Below are positions 26,386 through 35,872 of a stretch of DNA of 64,000 nucleotides, piece after piece (position 1 is the first letter of the stretch; the number at the start of each line of letters is the position of its first letter). Under the pieces are notes generated by a model. The model saw only the letters and a program-made list of their open reading frames with translations, was not told the origin of the DNA and did not search any database. This DNA is from CALCNS01 sp964425745 (GTDB taxonomy: Bacteria; Bacillota; JAAYKD01). The position numbers were made by a program, and so were the translations under genes. The stretch lies in the NCBI GenBank assembly GCA_964425745.1, contig CAYRNW010000008.1, forward strand, positions 43,659 to 107,658, read 5' to 3'.

Positions 26386-29300
26386 ATGAGTGAAAAAGAT
26401 CGAGAGTTGGAACGCTTTTGTCAACAATTGACCAATGCTATGCCTGAGCAATGCAGTATTGAACGCTTATATGTCGATGTCAATGCGCGCCTATGGCATT
26501 TAGTATTAGAAGGAAATATCTCTCCTGAAGAGAGATTGGCCTGTTCAAGCAACTTACAGAAAGTGATTGATCAGCGATGGTCGTTGACGGTAAGTTGGCA
26601 AGAACCTGCTCGAGTCAGCATTGAATTTGAGGATCCTTTGGCTGAACAACTGGATTCTGATTCTCCGATGTGGGAGAGCGAACCCCAGGAATCTCCGTTT
26701 GTCTCTGAACAGCTTGAGGCTGAAATAGATACGGAGTGGCAGCCGATTGAAATAGAAAAGACCGATGAAGATCTGGAAGAAGAGTTCCGCAGAAAACGAG
26801 ACGAAGAAGTTATGGCTCAAGTCGAAAAAATCAAGCAGGAAAGTAAGCAAGCAATTCGAAAAGCAGGATCCAAGAGTCAGCATTACCTCGGTAGAAGTAT
26901 AACCGGAGAAGCAATTCCAATCAAAAACGTGATGGAATCTCCACAGACTCTGATTATCAAAGGGGAGATTTTCCGATTAGATCGGCAGAATCTTCGAAAT
27001 GGGCAGATCTTATATAAGTTTGACCTCTACGACGGAACAGATTCTTTGACGGTAAAGGCCATGATTCGTGACAATAGCAATGCAGCCCAACAAAGCAGCA
27101 ATGGCTATGGAAATCGTAATCGCCCCCCTGTTGCTCATCGAATGGATGATTTGAAAGTTGGGCAGTGGGTCCTTGTTTCGGGTAAAGCCGCAATCGATCG
27201 ATTTGAAGATCAAGAATGCACGTTAACGGCAGACGCCATCAATGATACAGAAGCACCTCCCAAAAATCGTAAAGACACCCATGAGATGAAGCGAATCGAG
27301 CTTCATGCCCATACCAATATGAGTAGTATGGATGCTTTGTGTGATGCAGGGGCACTCGTAAAGCGAGCTTACGACATGGGCCATACTGCAATCGCCATTA
27401 CAGATCACGGTGTGTTACAAGCATATCCTGAAGCTGCTGCTGCAGCAAAAAAACTAGGAATGAAAGTTTTGTATGGCTGTGAGATTTACTTAATCGATCA
27501 CGAAGAGGACAAGAAATATAGACATTGTGTGGTTTTGACCAAGAATAAAATTGGCCTGAAAGAGCTTTACAAATTAACCAGTAAAGCACACTTGGAGAAT
27601 TTCTATAAACGTCCCCGTGTATTGCGAGCAGATTTGCAAGCAGCACGATCGGAATTAATTTTAGGGTCCGCTTGTGCATACGGAGAGGTTTACAGCACCC
27701 TGATCGATGGTTATGAGGGCAATTTTGAAAAGGCGTACCTGCAAGCGAAAGAATTGGCGAAATTCTATGACTATTTGGAAGTGATGCCAATTGGTCATAA
27801 TCGCTTTGCCATTGAAAACGGCAAGGTACCTAATGAAGAAGCATTGCGAGAAATCAACCGTTGTCTGTTCAAAATAGGCAGAGAATTAGGGAAGCCGGTG
27901 GTTGCAACCGGTGACGTTCATTTTTTAGAACCCGAAGATGTGATCTACCGTGATATCCTTCAGGCCGGTCAAGACTATGAAGCAGATGAGTCGAAACCGC
28001 TGTTGCATCTGCGAAATACCGATGAAATGTTAGCAGAGTTTGCCGATTGGCCAGCAGAAGAAGCGTATGAAGTGGTGGTCACGAATCCGAATCGGATTGC
28101 GGACCAGATTGAGGCATTCAGTCCCTTATTGGACAAGTTATATCCACCGATCATCCCGGGAGCGGAAGAGGAATTAACTCGGTTAACCTATGAGACGGCA
28201 CGTAAAATGTATGGAGACCCGTTACCCAAGAATGTTCTGTCGCGGATCGAATGGGAGCTGACTTGTATCATCGGCTATGGCTACGCAGTCAATTACTATA
28301 TTGCTCATAAATTGGTTAAAAAATCGATGGAGGACGGCTATTTGGTGGGATCCCGCGGTTCCGTTGGCTCATCGTTGGTCGCAACTTTGACTGGAATCAC
28401 AGAGGTGAATCCTTTATCGGCACATTATCGTTGCCCTGAATGTAGTTATTCGGATTTCAGCCATGATAAAGAATTCGATTGTGGTGCCGACATGCCGGAT
28501 CAATTGTGTCCCAAATGTGGAAATCCATTAATCAAAGATGGTTTTAACATTCGTTTTGAAGTTTTTATGGGCTTTAAAGGCGATAAGATTCCGGATATTG
28601 ACCTTAATTTTTCCGGAGAATATCAATCACAAGCGCATAAATACACAGAAGAGTTATTCGGCAAAGAATATGTGTTCAGAGCCGGTACCATTTCCACCGT
28701 GGCCGATAAAACGGCTTATGGGTTCGTCATGAAATATGTGGAGAAGACCGGAGCTCAATTGAGGAAAGCAGAAATCAATCGCCTTACCCTTGGGTGTACC
28801 GGTGTTAAGAGAACGACAGGGCAGCATCCGGGAGGATTAATGGTTGTACCCAGTAATATGGATATTCATGATTTCACTGCTGTACAGCATCCCCCAGGAA
28901 AAGATGGCTCTGAAGTGATTACAACCCATTTTACCTACCAAGCGATTCACGATAATCTTCTCAAATTGGACTTACTCGGGCATGACGATCCTACGATTTT
29001 ACGGAGGTTACAGGAATTAACCGGGCTCGATGTCCGCAATGTTCCTTTGGATGACCCTCAGACCATGAAATTATTTGTTTCGACCGAATCGTTGCAAGTT
29101 CGTCCGGAGGATATTGATTCGGAAACCGGTACGTTTGGAGTACCAGAATTTGGAACCCCCTTCACCCGCCAAATGTTAATCGACGCCAAACCGCACTACT
29201 TTTCTGATTTGATTCGGCTTTCAGGCTTCTCCCATGGGACCGATGTATGGGCCGGGAATGCCAGAGAGTTGATTGTTCAACAGAATGTGCCTTTATCAGA

Positions 29301-30018
29301 GGCCATTTCTACCCGAGATGCCATTTTACTTTACCTGATGGCGAAAGGAATAGAAGATCAGGCTGCCTTTCAGATCATGGAATCTGTGCGAAAGGGTCGA
29401 GGGATCAAACCGGAGGAAGAGGAATTAATGCGCTCTCATGGAGTGCCGGAGTGGTATATCACTTCTTGTAAGAAGATAAAATATTTATTCCCCAAAGCTC
29501 ATGCCGCGGCCTATGTATTATCGGGTTTCCGAATTGCATGGTTCAAATTACATCATCCTTTGGCCTTTTATGCGACCTACTTTACGGTTCGTGCAGCAGG
29601 CAATTTTGATGCCGATTTGGTTTCTCAGGGATTACCCGCGGTACGAAGTGAAATTCAAAATATTCGCCGCAAAGGCAATGAGGCAACCGCCAATGAAAAA
29701 ACCCTACAAACGCATTTCGAGCTTGCTTTGGAAGCCATGCATCGGGGTGTAGGGTTTGCAAAAGTAGATCTATATCGCTCTGCAGCCAATGACTGGCTGA
29801 TCTTGGAGGGCAATAAATTATTACCGCCATTCTCAGCGTTGCAAGGAATTGGATCCAATGCAGCAGAAGCTTTAGTTGAAGCGCGCAAAGGTGGTGCGTT
29901 TACTTCGATTGAAGATTTGAGCATACGGGGTCGAGCCAACAAAACAGTGATTGAAGTTTTACGTAAACATGGTTGTCTCGATGACTTAACCGAAACCGAC
30001 CAATTAACATTATTTTAG
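26386..30018 (+). CDS. polC: DNA polymerase III alpha subunit, PolC type, lacking the exonuclease domain
   Basis: Replicative polymerase of 1210 residues; PolC is usually about 1430. Order seen: N-terminal domain (1-90), charged linker, OB domain (about 170-280), PHP domain from residue 301 with HAH (307-309) and 'ITDHG', a zinc-binding CPEC...CPKC region (683-720), polymerase palm with PDIDLNFS (Asp737 and Asp739), 'GVKRTTGQHPGG', 'FPKAHAAAYV' and a C-terminal 'QLTLF' clamp-binding motif. In ordinary PolC a DEDDh proofreading exonuclease of roughly 200 residues is inserted in PHP after the 'YG.E..L.D' segment. Here that segment (364-371) runs directly into the second PHP half by residue 380, and no exonuclease motif exists. 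The reading frame is open throughout, so this is a clean domain absence. GGAGAAGGGGG precedes ATG 26386. Confidence 0.95.
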   Translation: MSEKDRELERFCQQLTNAMPEQCSIERLYVDVNARLWHLVLEGNISPEERLACSSNLQKVIDQRWSLTVSWQEPARVSIEFEDPLAEQLDSDSPMWESEPQESPFVSEQLEAEIDTEWQPIEIEKTDEDLEEEFRRKRDEEVMAQVEKIKQESKQAIRKAGSKSQHYLGRSITGEAIPIKNVMESPQTLIIKGEIFRLDRQNLRNGQILYKFDLYDGTDSLTVKAMIRDNSNAAQQSSNGYGNRNRPPVAHRMDDLKVGQWVLVSGKAAIDRFEDQECTLTADAINDTEAPPKNRKDTHEMKRIELHAHTNMSSMDALCDAGALVKRAYDMGHTAIAITDHGVLQAYPEAAAAAKKLGMKVLYGCEIYLIDHEEDKKYRHCVVLTKNKIGLKELYKLTSKAHLENFYKRPRVLRADLQAARSELILGSACAYGEVYSTLIDGYEGNFEKAYLQAKELAKFYDYLEVMPIGHNRFAIENGKVPNEEALREINRCLFKIGRELGKPVVATGDVHFLEPEDVIYRDILQAGQDYEADESKPLLHLRNTDEMLAEFADWPAEEAYEVVVTNPNRIADQIEAFSPLLDKLYPPIIPGAEEELTRLTYETARKMYGDPLPKNVLSRIEWELTCIIGYGYAVNYYIAHKLVKKSMEDGYLVGSRGSVGSSLVATLTGITEVNPLSAHYRCPECSYSDFSHDKEFDCGADMPDQLCPKCGNPLIKDGFNIRFEVFMGFKGDKIPDIDLNFSGEYQSQAHKYTEELFGKEYVFRAGTISTVADKTAYGFVMKYVEKTGAQLRKAEINRLTLGCTGVKRTTGQHPGGLMVVPSNMDIHDFTAVQHPPGKDGSEVITTHFTYQAIHDNLLKLDLLGHDDPTILRRLQELTGLDVRNVPLDDPQTMKLFVSTESLQVRPEDIDSETGTFGVPEFGTPFTRQMLIDAKPHYFSDLIRLSGFSHGTDVWAGNARELIVQQNVPLSEAISTRDAILLYLMAKGIEDQAAFQIMESVRKGRGIKPEEEELMRSHGVPEWYITSCKKIKYLFPKAHAAAYVLSGFRIAWFKLHHPLAFYATYFTVRAAGNFDADLVSQGLPAVRSEIQNIRRKGNEATANEKTLQTHFELALEAMHRGVGFAKVDLYRSAANDWLILEGNKLLPPFSALQGIGSNAAEALVEARKGGAFTSIEDLSIRGRANKTVIEVLRKHGCLDDLTETDQLTLF

Positions 30019-30030
30019 GAGGTGTTCCTT

Positions 30031-30237
30031 ATGAAACAGGAAAAAATCGATCGCATCAATCAACTGGCAAAGAAAGCCAGAGAAGTGGGATTGACTCCCG
30101 AAGAGGCCGTAGAGCAAAAAGAACTACGAGCTGAATTTATCCGCGATTTCAAAGGCAATTTAGAAGCCCAACTTGAAAATGTCTACATTGAAATGCCCGA
30201 TGGCAGCAAAGAAAAACTTCAGAAAAAGAATCCATAA
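30031..30237 (+). CDS. DUF896 family small protein (YnzC-like)
   Basis: A 68-residue cytoplasmic protein with the DUF896 pattern 'RINQLAKKAREVGLTPEEAVEQKELRAEFI' (helix-turn-helix-like two-helix hairpin) and 'FKGNLEAQLENVYI'. The family is widespread in Firmicutes; its function is not established. ATG 30031 follows AGGAGGTG at 30017-30024; the upstream in-frame GTG is inside that ribosome-binding site. It starts 12 bases after polC and ends 21 before hutH. Confidence 0.88.
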   Translation: MKQEKIDRINQLAKKAREVGLTPEEAVEQKELRAEFIRDFKGNLEAQLENVYIEMPDGSKEKLQKKNP

Positions 30238-30258
30238 GAAGAGACAAGGAGATATAGG

Positions 30259-31761
30259 ATGTTGGAAGAAAATACGATCATCGTACTCAAACCGCAGGGG
30301 TTGAGTCTTCTTGAAGTCGTTCAAGTAGCCCGAAAAGGGGCAAAAGTTGTTCTGTCTGAGGAGTTAAAAGAAAAAATCAATCAATCCAGACAATTGGTTG
30401 AGAAAATGATTGAGCAGAAGAGAGTTGTCTATGGCATAACAACCGGGTTCGGCAAATTTGCAACGGTCACCATTGGACCGGAAGATACACGTGCCTTACA
30501 ACATAATCTGATCGTCAGTCATGCGGTGGGAGTAGGGAAGCCACTACCTGAAGAAACAGTTCGAGCCATGATGCTTTTGCGTGCATACTCGCTTAGCCGG
30601 GGTTATTCCGGCATTCGGCTTACAACAATTCAAGCCTTGCTCGATGCTCTCAATGCCGGTATTCACCCGGTTGTACCTGAAAAGGGAAGTCTTGGTTCCA
30701 GTGGCGATTTAGCCCCTCTTTCTCATATGATCTTGCCTCTCCTAGGACTTGGCGAAGCCTTTTACAAGGGGAAACGCATTTCCGGTCAAGAAGCTTTACA
30801 AGCCGTCGGCTTAAAACCGATTGTTTTGGAGGCCAAAGAAGGATTGGCTTTGAATAACGGAACACAATGTATGACTGCAGTTGCAGCGTTGGTGATTGCT
30901 GATGGCGAGAAATTGGTTCATGCGGCCGATATCATCGCCGCTCTTACCATGGAGGCATTAAATGGCATGCCTAGTGCCTTTGATCCGCGCATTCATCAGA
31001 TTCGCAATCATCCAGGACAAATCGAAACCGCCACCACCATGCTGAACTTATTGGAAGGTTCCGAGTATACCGCTCCCAAAGATCACCCACGAGTTCAAGA
31101 TGCCTATGCACTTCGCTGTATTGCCCAGGTTCATGGTCCCATTAAAGAAGCATTGGCCTATGCAAAGCAAGTCGTAGAACGAGAAATTAATGGTGTTACC
31201 GATAATCCACTGATTTTCCTTGACACAGAAGAAGCCATTTCGGGCGGGAATTTTCACGGAGAGCCAATCGCCTTAGCCTTGGATTTCTTAGGAATCGCTT
31301 TTTCGGAACTGGCCAATATTGCAGAACGGCGGTTGGAACGGTTGGTGAACCCGGCTTTATCCAATGGATTGCCTGCTTTTTTGACGACCCGTGGCGGGGT
31401 GAATTCGGGCTTCATGATCGTGCAGTATTCTGCTGCAGCATTGGTCTCCGAGAATAAAATTTTGGCTCATCCGGCCAGTGTGGATTCCATCCCCAGTTCC
31501 GCAAATCAAGAAGACCACGTCTCCATGGGCACCATTGCAGCGCGTAAAGCAGCTCAAATTGTAGACCATGCGACCCATGTTTTAGCAATGGAACTGCTGG
31601 CAGCTTGCCAGGGGATTGATTTAAGAGGTCCCAAGAGATTGGGCAAAGGTACGGAACCGACGTATCGCAAACTGCGTGACCGTGTTGCGATGCTCGAAGA
31701 AGACCGAGTCATGTATCCGGACATTGATGCAGCAGTAGTTTTAATTCGTGAAGGACTTTAA
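30259..31761 (+). CDS. hutH: Histidine ammonia-lyase
   Basis: Deaminates histidine to urocanate (500 residues). Family motifs are 'VYGITTGFGKFA', 'LQHNLIVSHAVGVG', 'GSLGSSGDLAPLSHM', 'NNGTQ' and 'QEDHVSMG'. The electrophilic MIO cofactor normally forms from Ala-Ser-Gly; here the triad is Ser147-Ser148-Gly149. MIO formation should still be possible because the central Ser is retained, but the change is notable. AAGGAG precedes ATG 30259. Followed closely by ftcD and hutI; urocanase (hutU) is absent from the window. Confidence 0.93.
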   Translation: MLEENTIIVLKPQGLSLLEVVQVARKGAKVVLSEELKEKINQSRQLVEKMIEQKRVVYGITTGFGKFATVTIGPEDTRALQHNLIVSHAVGVGKPLPEETVRAMMLLRAYSLSRGYSGIRLTTIQALLDALNAGIHPVVPEKGSLGSSGDLAPLSHMILPLLGLGEAFYKGKRISGQEALQAVGLKPIVLEAKEGLALNNGTQCMTAVAALVIADGEKLVHAADIIAALTMEALNGMPSAFDPRIHQIRNHPGQIETATTMLNLLEGSEYTAPKDHPRVQDAYALRCIAQVHGPIKEALAYAKQVVEREINGVTDNPLIFLDTEEAISGGNFHGEPIALALDFLGIAFSELANIAERRLERLVNPALSNGLPAFLTTRGGVNSGFMIVQYSAAALVSENKILAHPASVDSIPSSANQEDHVSMGTIAARKAAQIVDHATHVLAMELLAACQGIDLRGPKRLGKGTEPTYRKLRDRVAMLEEDRVMYPDIDAAVVLIREGL

Positions 31762-31775
31762 GGAGGATTATCTTT

Positions 31776-32675
31776 ATGGCTAAGATCGTTGAATGCATTC
31801 CTAATTTTTCCGAGGGGAGAAATCCAGAGGTAATCGAAGCAATTGTTGATGAAATCCGTAAAATCGAAGGTTGCGAATTATTGGATGTCGAACCCGATGC
31901 TTCTCATAACCGAGTGGTGGTCACTTTTACAGGAACACCGGAAGCAGCCTTAGAGGCGGCCTTTCTTGCCTGCAAAAAAGCAGCGGAGCTGATCGATTTA
32001 ACCAAACATCACGGAGAACATCCACGGATGGGAGCTACCGATGTGATTCCTTTTGTTCCGGTTTCCGGAATGACCATGAAGGAGTGCGTGAAGTTAGCAA
32101 ATCAACTGGGCGAACGTATTGCAAACGAACTCAATATTCCAATTTATCTTTATGAAAATGCCGCTACCAAACCGGAGCGTAAAAATTTGGCAGATGTTCG
32201 TCGGGGTCAATTTGAAGGGATTCGGGAAGAGATTCATTTACCGGAGCGAAAACCTGATTTTGGTCCGCAAGTCATACATCCCACAGCCGGATGTACAGCA
32301 GTCGGTGCAAGAAAACCCTTGGTGGCTTTCAATGTCAACTTAGGAACTGACGATTTAGAAATTGCGAATGCCATTGCCAAAAAAATCAGAGGTTCTTCCG
32401 GCGGATTCATGCATGTCAAAGCATTAGGGGTCGCCTTGGAAGATCGTAAGATCGTTCAGGTCTCCATGAATTTGGTGGATTACAAAAAAACTTCAGTCTA
32501 CCATGCCTTTGAGTTTGTTAAACGCGAAGCCGAACGCTTTGGTGTTCGAGTGGTCGGTAGTGAAATTATTGGCCTTTTGCCCATGGAAGCGCTCATGGAG
32601 GCCGCGGTTTGGTATCTTCAGGTGGAAAATTATAAACCTGAGCAGATCTTGGAAAAACGTGTGTATCGCTTCTAA
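31776..32675 (+). CDS. ftcD: Glutamate formimidoyltransferase
   Basis: Transfers the formimino group of formiminoglutamate to tetrahydrofolate, yielding glutamate (299 residues). Conserved parts are the N-terminal 'VECIPNFSEGRN', the 'HHGEHPRMGATDVIPFVPV' region with the catalytic His, and 'GARKPLVAFNVNLGT'. It is the single-domain form without the cyclodeaminase domain, so a separate FchA would be needed. AAGGAGG precedes the ATG. It lies between hutH and hutI with short gaps. Confidence 0.94.
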   Translation: MAKIVECIPNFSEGRNPEVIEAIVDEIRKIEGCELLDVEPDASHNRVVVTFTGTPEAALEAAFLACKKAAELIDLTKHHGEHPRMGATDVIPFVPVSGMTMKECVKLANQLGERIANELNIPIYLYENAATKPERKNLADVRRGQFEGIREEIHLPERKPDFGPQVIHPTAGCTAVGARKPLVAFNVNLGTDDLEIANAIAKKIRGSSGGFMHVKALGVALEDRKIVQVSMNLVDYKKTSVYHAFEFVKREAERFGVRVVGSEIIGLLPMEALMEAAVWYLQVENYKPEQILEKRVYRF

Positions 32676-32699
32676 TTTGTTGGAAGAGAGGGTAAGCTC

Positions 32700-33944
32700 A
32701 TGGACTTGATCCTTAAAAATATTACTGAAATGGTTACCAATGCCGGACACGGTCCAGAAGCGGTGCGCGGCAAAGCTATGCAAGAAATCGGTTTACAACG
32801 GCAATGGGCTGTGGCTGTAAAAGATGGGAGAATCGCCCAGGTGGGTCCTGAAAAGGAGATTCTTACTCATCAAACCACTCAAACCGAAATCGTGGATTTG
32901 TCAGGAAAGCTTTTGTTGCCGGGGTTTGTAGATCCGCATACCCATTTGGTCTATGCCGGGAACAGAGCCCATGAATGGGCGTTAAAGCAGCAAGGGGTAC
33001 CCTATTTGGAGATTCTGCGTCAGGGTGGCGGTATTTTGGATACCGTCCAGAAGACCAGAGCTGCCGGCAAAGAAACCTTAAAAAAAGAAACACGAAAACG
33101 TCTGCAAGCCATGCAACGGTGTGGCATTACCACGGTTGAAATCAAAAGCGGATATGGCTTAAATACAGAGACGGAATTATTGCAATTAGAAGTAATTGGA
33201 GAATTGCAACAAGAACAACCCCTCGATCTCGTGGCCACGTTTATGGGAGCGCACGCAACTCCCCCTGAATACCGTCAAAATCCACAAGCCTTTATTGATT
33301 TAGTGATTGATGAAATGATCCCTGCCGTTGCCATTCAAGGAATTGCCAAGTTCTGTGATGTTTTTTGTGAAACAGGAGTGTTCACACCGGAACAATCTCA
33401 AATGATCTTAGAACAAGGCAAAGCCTACGGACTAATTCCTAAAATTCATGCAGATGAATTAGAAGTCAGCGGCGGTTCGCACATTGCTGCTGAAGTCAAC
33501 GCCATTTCTGCAGACCATTTGTTGGAAACTGAAGAGGAACAGATGATCAAAATGGCAGAAGCCGGTGTGATTGGGGTTTGTTTACCTGCAACCTCGTTTA
33601 ATCTTGCTAAGGGCAAATATGCCAGGGCAAGAGCAATGTTGGACCATGGCATGGCGATCGCTTTGTCTACCGATGCCAATCCGGGATCATCTCCGACTGA
33701 GAATATGCAGTTTGTTTTGTCACTCGCTTGCCTTTATTTGAAGTTGACACCTGCTGAAGCGATTATGGCAGCGACCCTGAATGCGGCTCATGCCATTGGT
33801 TTGGGTCATGAGATTGGTAGCATTGAAGCTGGGAAATTCGCAGATTTTGTGGTGATGGATGCTCCATCGATTGAATATCTACCGTATCATTTTGCCATGG
33901 ATCATGTGGCACAAGTTTATAAAAAAGGGAAAAGAATTCATTAA
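32700..33944 (+). CDS. hutI: Imidazolonepropionase
   Basis: Zinc/iron amidohydrolase (414 residues) that opens imidazolonepropionate to formiminoglutamate. Metal-ligand motifs are 'DPHTHLVYAGNRAHE', 'FMGAHATPPE', 'KIHADEL', 'SADHL' and 'LSTDANPGSSPT'. The order hutH-ftcD-hutI makes a histidine-to-glutamate pathway operon that lacks only urocanase here. The start ATG 32700 follows GAGAGGG. Confidence 0.94.
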   Translation: MDLILKNITEMVTNAGHGPEAVRGKAMQEIGLQRQWAVAVKDGRIAQVGPEKEILTHQTTQTEIVDLSGKLLLPGFVDPHTHLVYAGNRAHEWALKQQGVPYLEILRQGGGILDTVQKTRAAGKETLKKETRKRLQAMQRCGITTVEIKSGYGLNTETELLQLEVIGELQQEQPLDLVATFMGAHATPPEYRQNPQAFIDLVIDEMIPAVAIQGIAKFCDVFCETGVFTPEQSQMILEQGKAYGLIPKIHADELEVSGGSHIAAEVNAISADHLLETEEEQMIKMAEAGVIGVCLPATSFNLAKGKYARARAMLDHGMAIALSTDANPGSSPTENMQFVLSLACLYLKLTPAEAIMAATLNAAHAIGLGHEIGSIEAGKFADFVVMDAPSIEYLPYHFAMDHVAQVYKKGKRIH

Positions 33945-33959
33945 AGGCAGGTGAGCGAG

Positions 33960-34952
33960 ATGTCGTTTGCGTCTCAAGTAAAAGAAGAATTGGTGAGTCG
34001 CTGGGACTTTCGCGCCTGTTGTTATAAAGCAGAGTTAGCAGCAATCATTGATACCATTGGAAGCTTAAATCTTTCCAGTCAAGGGTTATCGTTGCATATG
34101 GCAACACAGAGCGCAAGAACAGCGAATCGCATATATCGGCTGATTCACGAAAAGATGAAAGTACCCGCTCAAATCTATACCAGAAAAGAAACCAGACTGG
34201 GCAAGAAGAATAGTTTTTTAGTAGCGGTTCACGGAAATGAAGATACTGAGAAATTGTTGTTGAAAATAGGCAAAGAAGGCAATTTGGGCTTGAATCACGA
34301 TATTCCAGAGCAATTATTGCAATGGGATTGTTGTAAGCATGCTTATTTGCGAGGGGTGTTTTTGGCTTCTGGGTCAATCAGTGATCCTATGAAGAAAACG
34401 TATCATCTTGAAATGATCACACACTGGCCGGAACATGCAGTACAGATCTGCTCTCTTCTAGATCATCACGAATTGAACCCGCACATTGTAGAGCGCAAGG
34501 GAAATCAGGTCATTTATTTAAAAGACAGCAATCACATCTCGGATTTTTTAACGATGATTGGTGCAATCAACTCCATGTTGAATTATGAAAACACACGTGT
34601 GTTAAAAGAGACTCGAAACTCGATTAACCGAACGACCAATTGTGAAATGGCGAATTTGGATCGAACTTTGGAAGCTGTTATGGAACAAAAGGCATATCTG
34701 CTGTGGCTACGTCGGCAAGGAGGGTTTTCGAAATTAACCCCCGCACTGCTCGACGCTGCTGAAGGACGCTTGGAATATGGAGACCTGACCTTAAAAGAGT
34801 TAGGGGCGAAGTTGGAAATTAGCAAGTCTGCATTGAATCACAGGCTTAGAAAACTACGGGAGATTGCCATTGAACTTGGTTGGAATGGTGTTCTAGAATG
34901 GGAAGAAGCAGAGAACGAAGAAGTAGAAGATGAAGGGGCAAATTTATGCTAG
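33960..34952 (+). CDS. whiA: DNA-binding protein WhiA
   Basis: A 330-residue WhiA: LAGLIDADG-like N-terminal domains plus a C-terminal HTH ('LTLKELGAKLEISKSALNHRLRKL'). It is linked to cell division and sporulation-type regulation in Gram-positive bacteria. Start ATG 33960 gives the family-typical 'MSFASQVKEEL' and has AGGTGA five bases upstream; the GTG at 33951 overlaps that site. The usual neighbours rapZ and yvcK are absent; instead it follows hutI by 15 bases and overlaps a GNAT gene by 7. Confidence 0.93.
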   Translation: MSFASQVKEELVSRWDFRACCYKAELAAIIDTIGSLNLSSQGLSLHMATQSARTANRIYRLIHEKMKVPAQIYTRKETRLGKKNSFLVAVHGNEDTEKLLLKIGKEGNLGLNHDIPEQLLQWDCCKHAYLRGVFLASGSISDPMKKTYHLEMITHWPEHAVQICSLLDHHELNPHIVERKGNQVIYLKDSNHISDFLTMIGAINSMLNYENTRVLKETRNSINRTTNCEMANLDRTLEAVMEQKAYLLWLRRQGGFSKLTPALLDAAEGRLEYGDLTLKELGAKLEISKSALNHRLRKLREIAIELGWNGVLEWEEAENEEVEDEGANLC

Positions 34953-35839
34953 AAATTGTGCAAGGCACGATGTCGCATTGGCCGACGATCCAAGTTTTTT
35001 TACCCTTAGCTGCCGATGAAGATGATTATGTGAAGGACCTATGGCCGGAGTGGATCGCTCACCCAGAAAAGGGTATGACCTTGGTTGCTCTTTGGAATCA
35101 ACAGCCCGTGGGAACGACCTATATTGCTTATACCGATTCCACAACCTGTTGGTTTCAAGGGATCCGCATCGATCCTCGTTTTCAAGGGAAAGGAATCGGG
35201 CAGGCAATGTCAAAAGAGAGCGTGCGACTTGCCAGAGAAAAGGGTTTTAAAACCGCCCGTTGTGGGATTGATGGCGACAATCACATCTCACAACACGTGA
35301 CTGCGAAAGCAGGATTTGAGATGATCTGTCATTATCGTGCCTATTTGAAGCAAAATTTTCCACTTCAAACAACTCAAGTTGAAGGTAAGTGGCAGCCGGC
35401 GGGGGAATCGGATATAAAGGGTTTTGTTGAACTTCAAAAAACCTCAAGGGTGACTCAAAAAAATGGAGGGTTCCTATTTGCCTTCAATTTTTTCCCTCCG
35501 ATGGTTACTGAAAACCTCCAGGAAGAGGCGGCCCCCTGGGATGAGCCTCATTTCATGAAGTATGTTTGTGAAGATGAAACCTTTGCCTATGCCGATGTTC
35601 ATTATGGTGACGAAGAAGAATTGCATGGCAAGGGCTATTTGGTACAAAGTGTGGTTGCCTCGAATCGCATTGATATCGAGCTAGTCTGGGATGCTTTGGA
35701 GGGATTTTTGCGCAAGGAAGAGCACCAAGGTATTTTGGTTTGGGCGCATGAAATGGATTTCATTGTGCCGGTCCTTTTAAAAAGAGGATACCAGTTCCTA
35801 GAAGGCCAAGGGTTCCAAATTTGGGAACTTCACTTATAA
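34946..35839 (+). CDS. GNAT family N-acetyltransferase
   Basis: A 297-residue protein. Residues 1-137 form a GNAT domain with the acetyl-CoA motif 'IRIDPRFQGKGIGQAMSKESV'. The second half (about 150-297) looks like a degenerate second GNAT-like fold without the pyrophosphate-binding loop. The substrate is unknown. The start lies within the end of whiA, suggesting translational coupling. Confidence 0.82.
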   Translation: MLEIVQGTMSHWPTIQVFLPLAADEDDYVKDLWPEWIAHPEKGMTLVALWNQQPVGTTYIAYTDSTTCWFQGIRIDPRFQGKGIGQAMSKESVRLAREKGFKTARCGIDGDNHISQHVTAKAGFEMICHYRAYLKQNFPLQTTQVEGKWQPAGESDIKGFVELQKTSRVTQKNGGFLFAFNFFPPMVTENLQEEAAPWDEPHFMKYVCEDETFAYADVHYGDEEELHGKGYLVQSVVASNRIDIELVWDALEGFLRKEEHQGILVWAHEMDFIVPVLLKRGYQFLEGQGFQIWELHL

Positions 35840-35872
35840 ATCGGCTGGGTTTCAAACAAGGGGGTGACGAAG

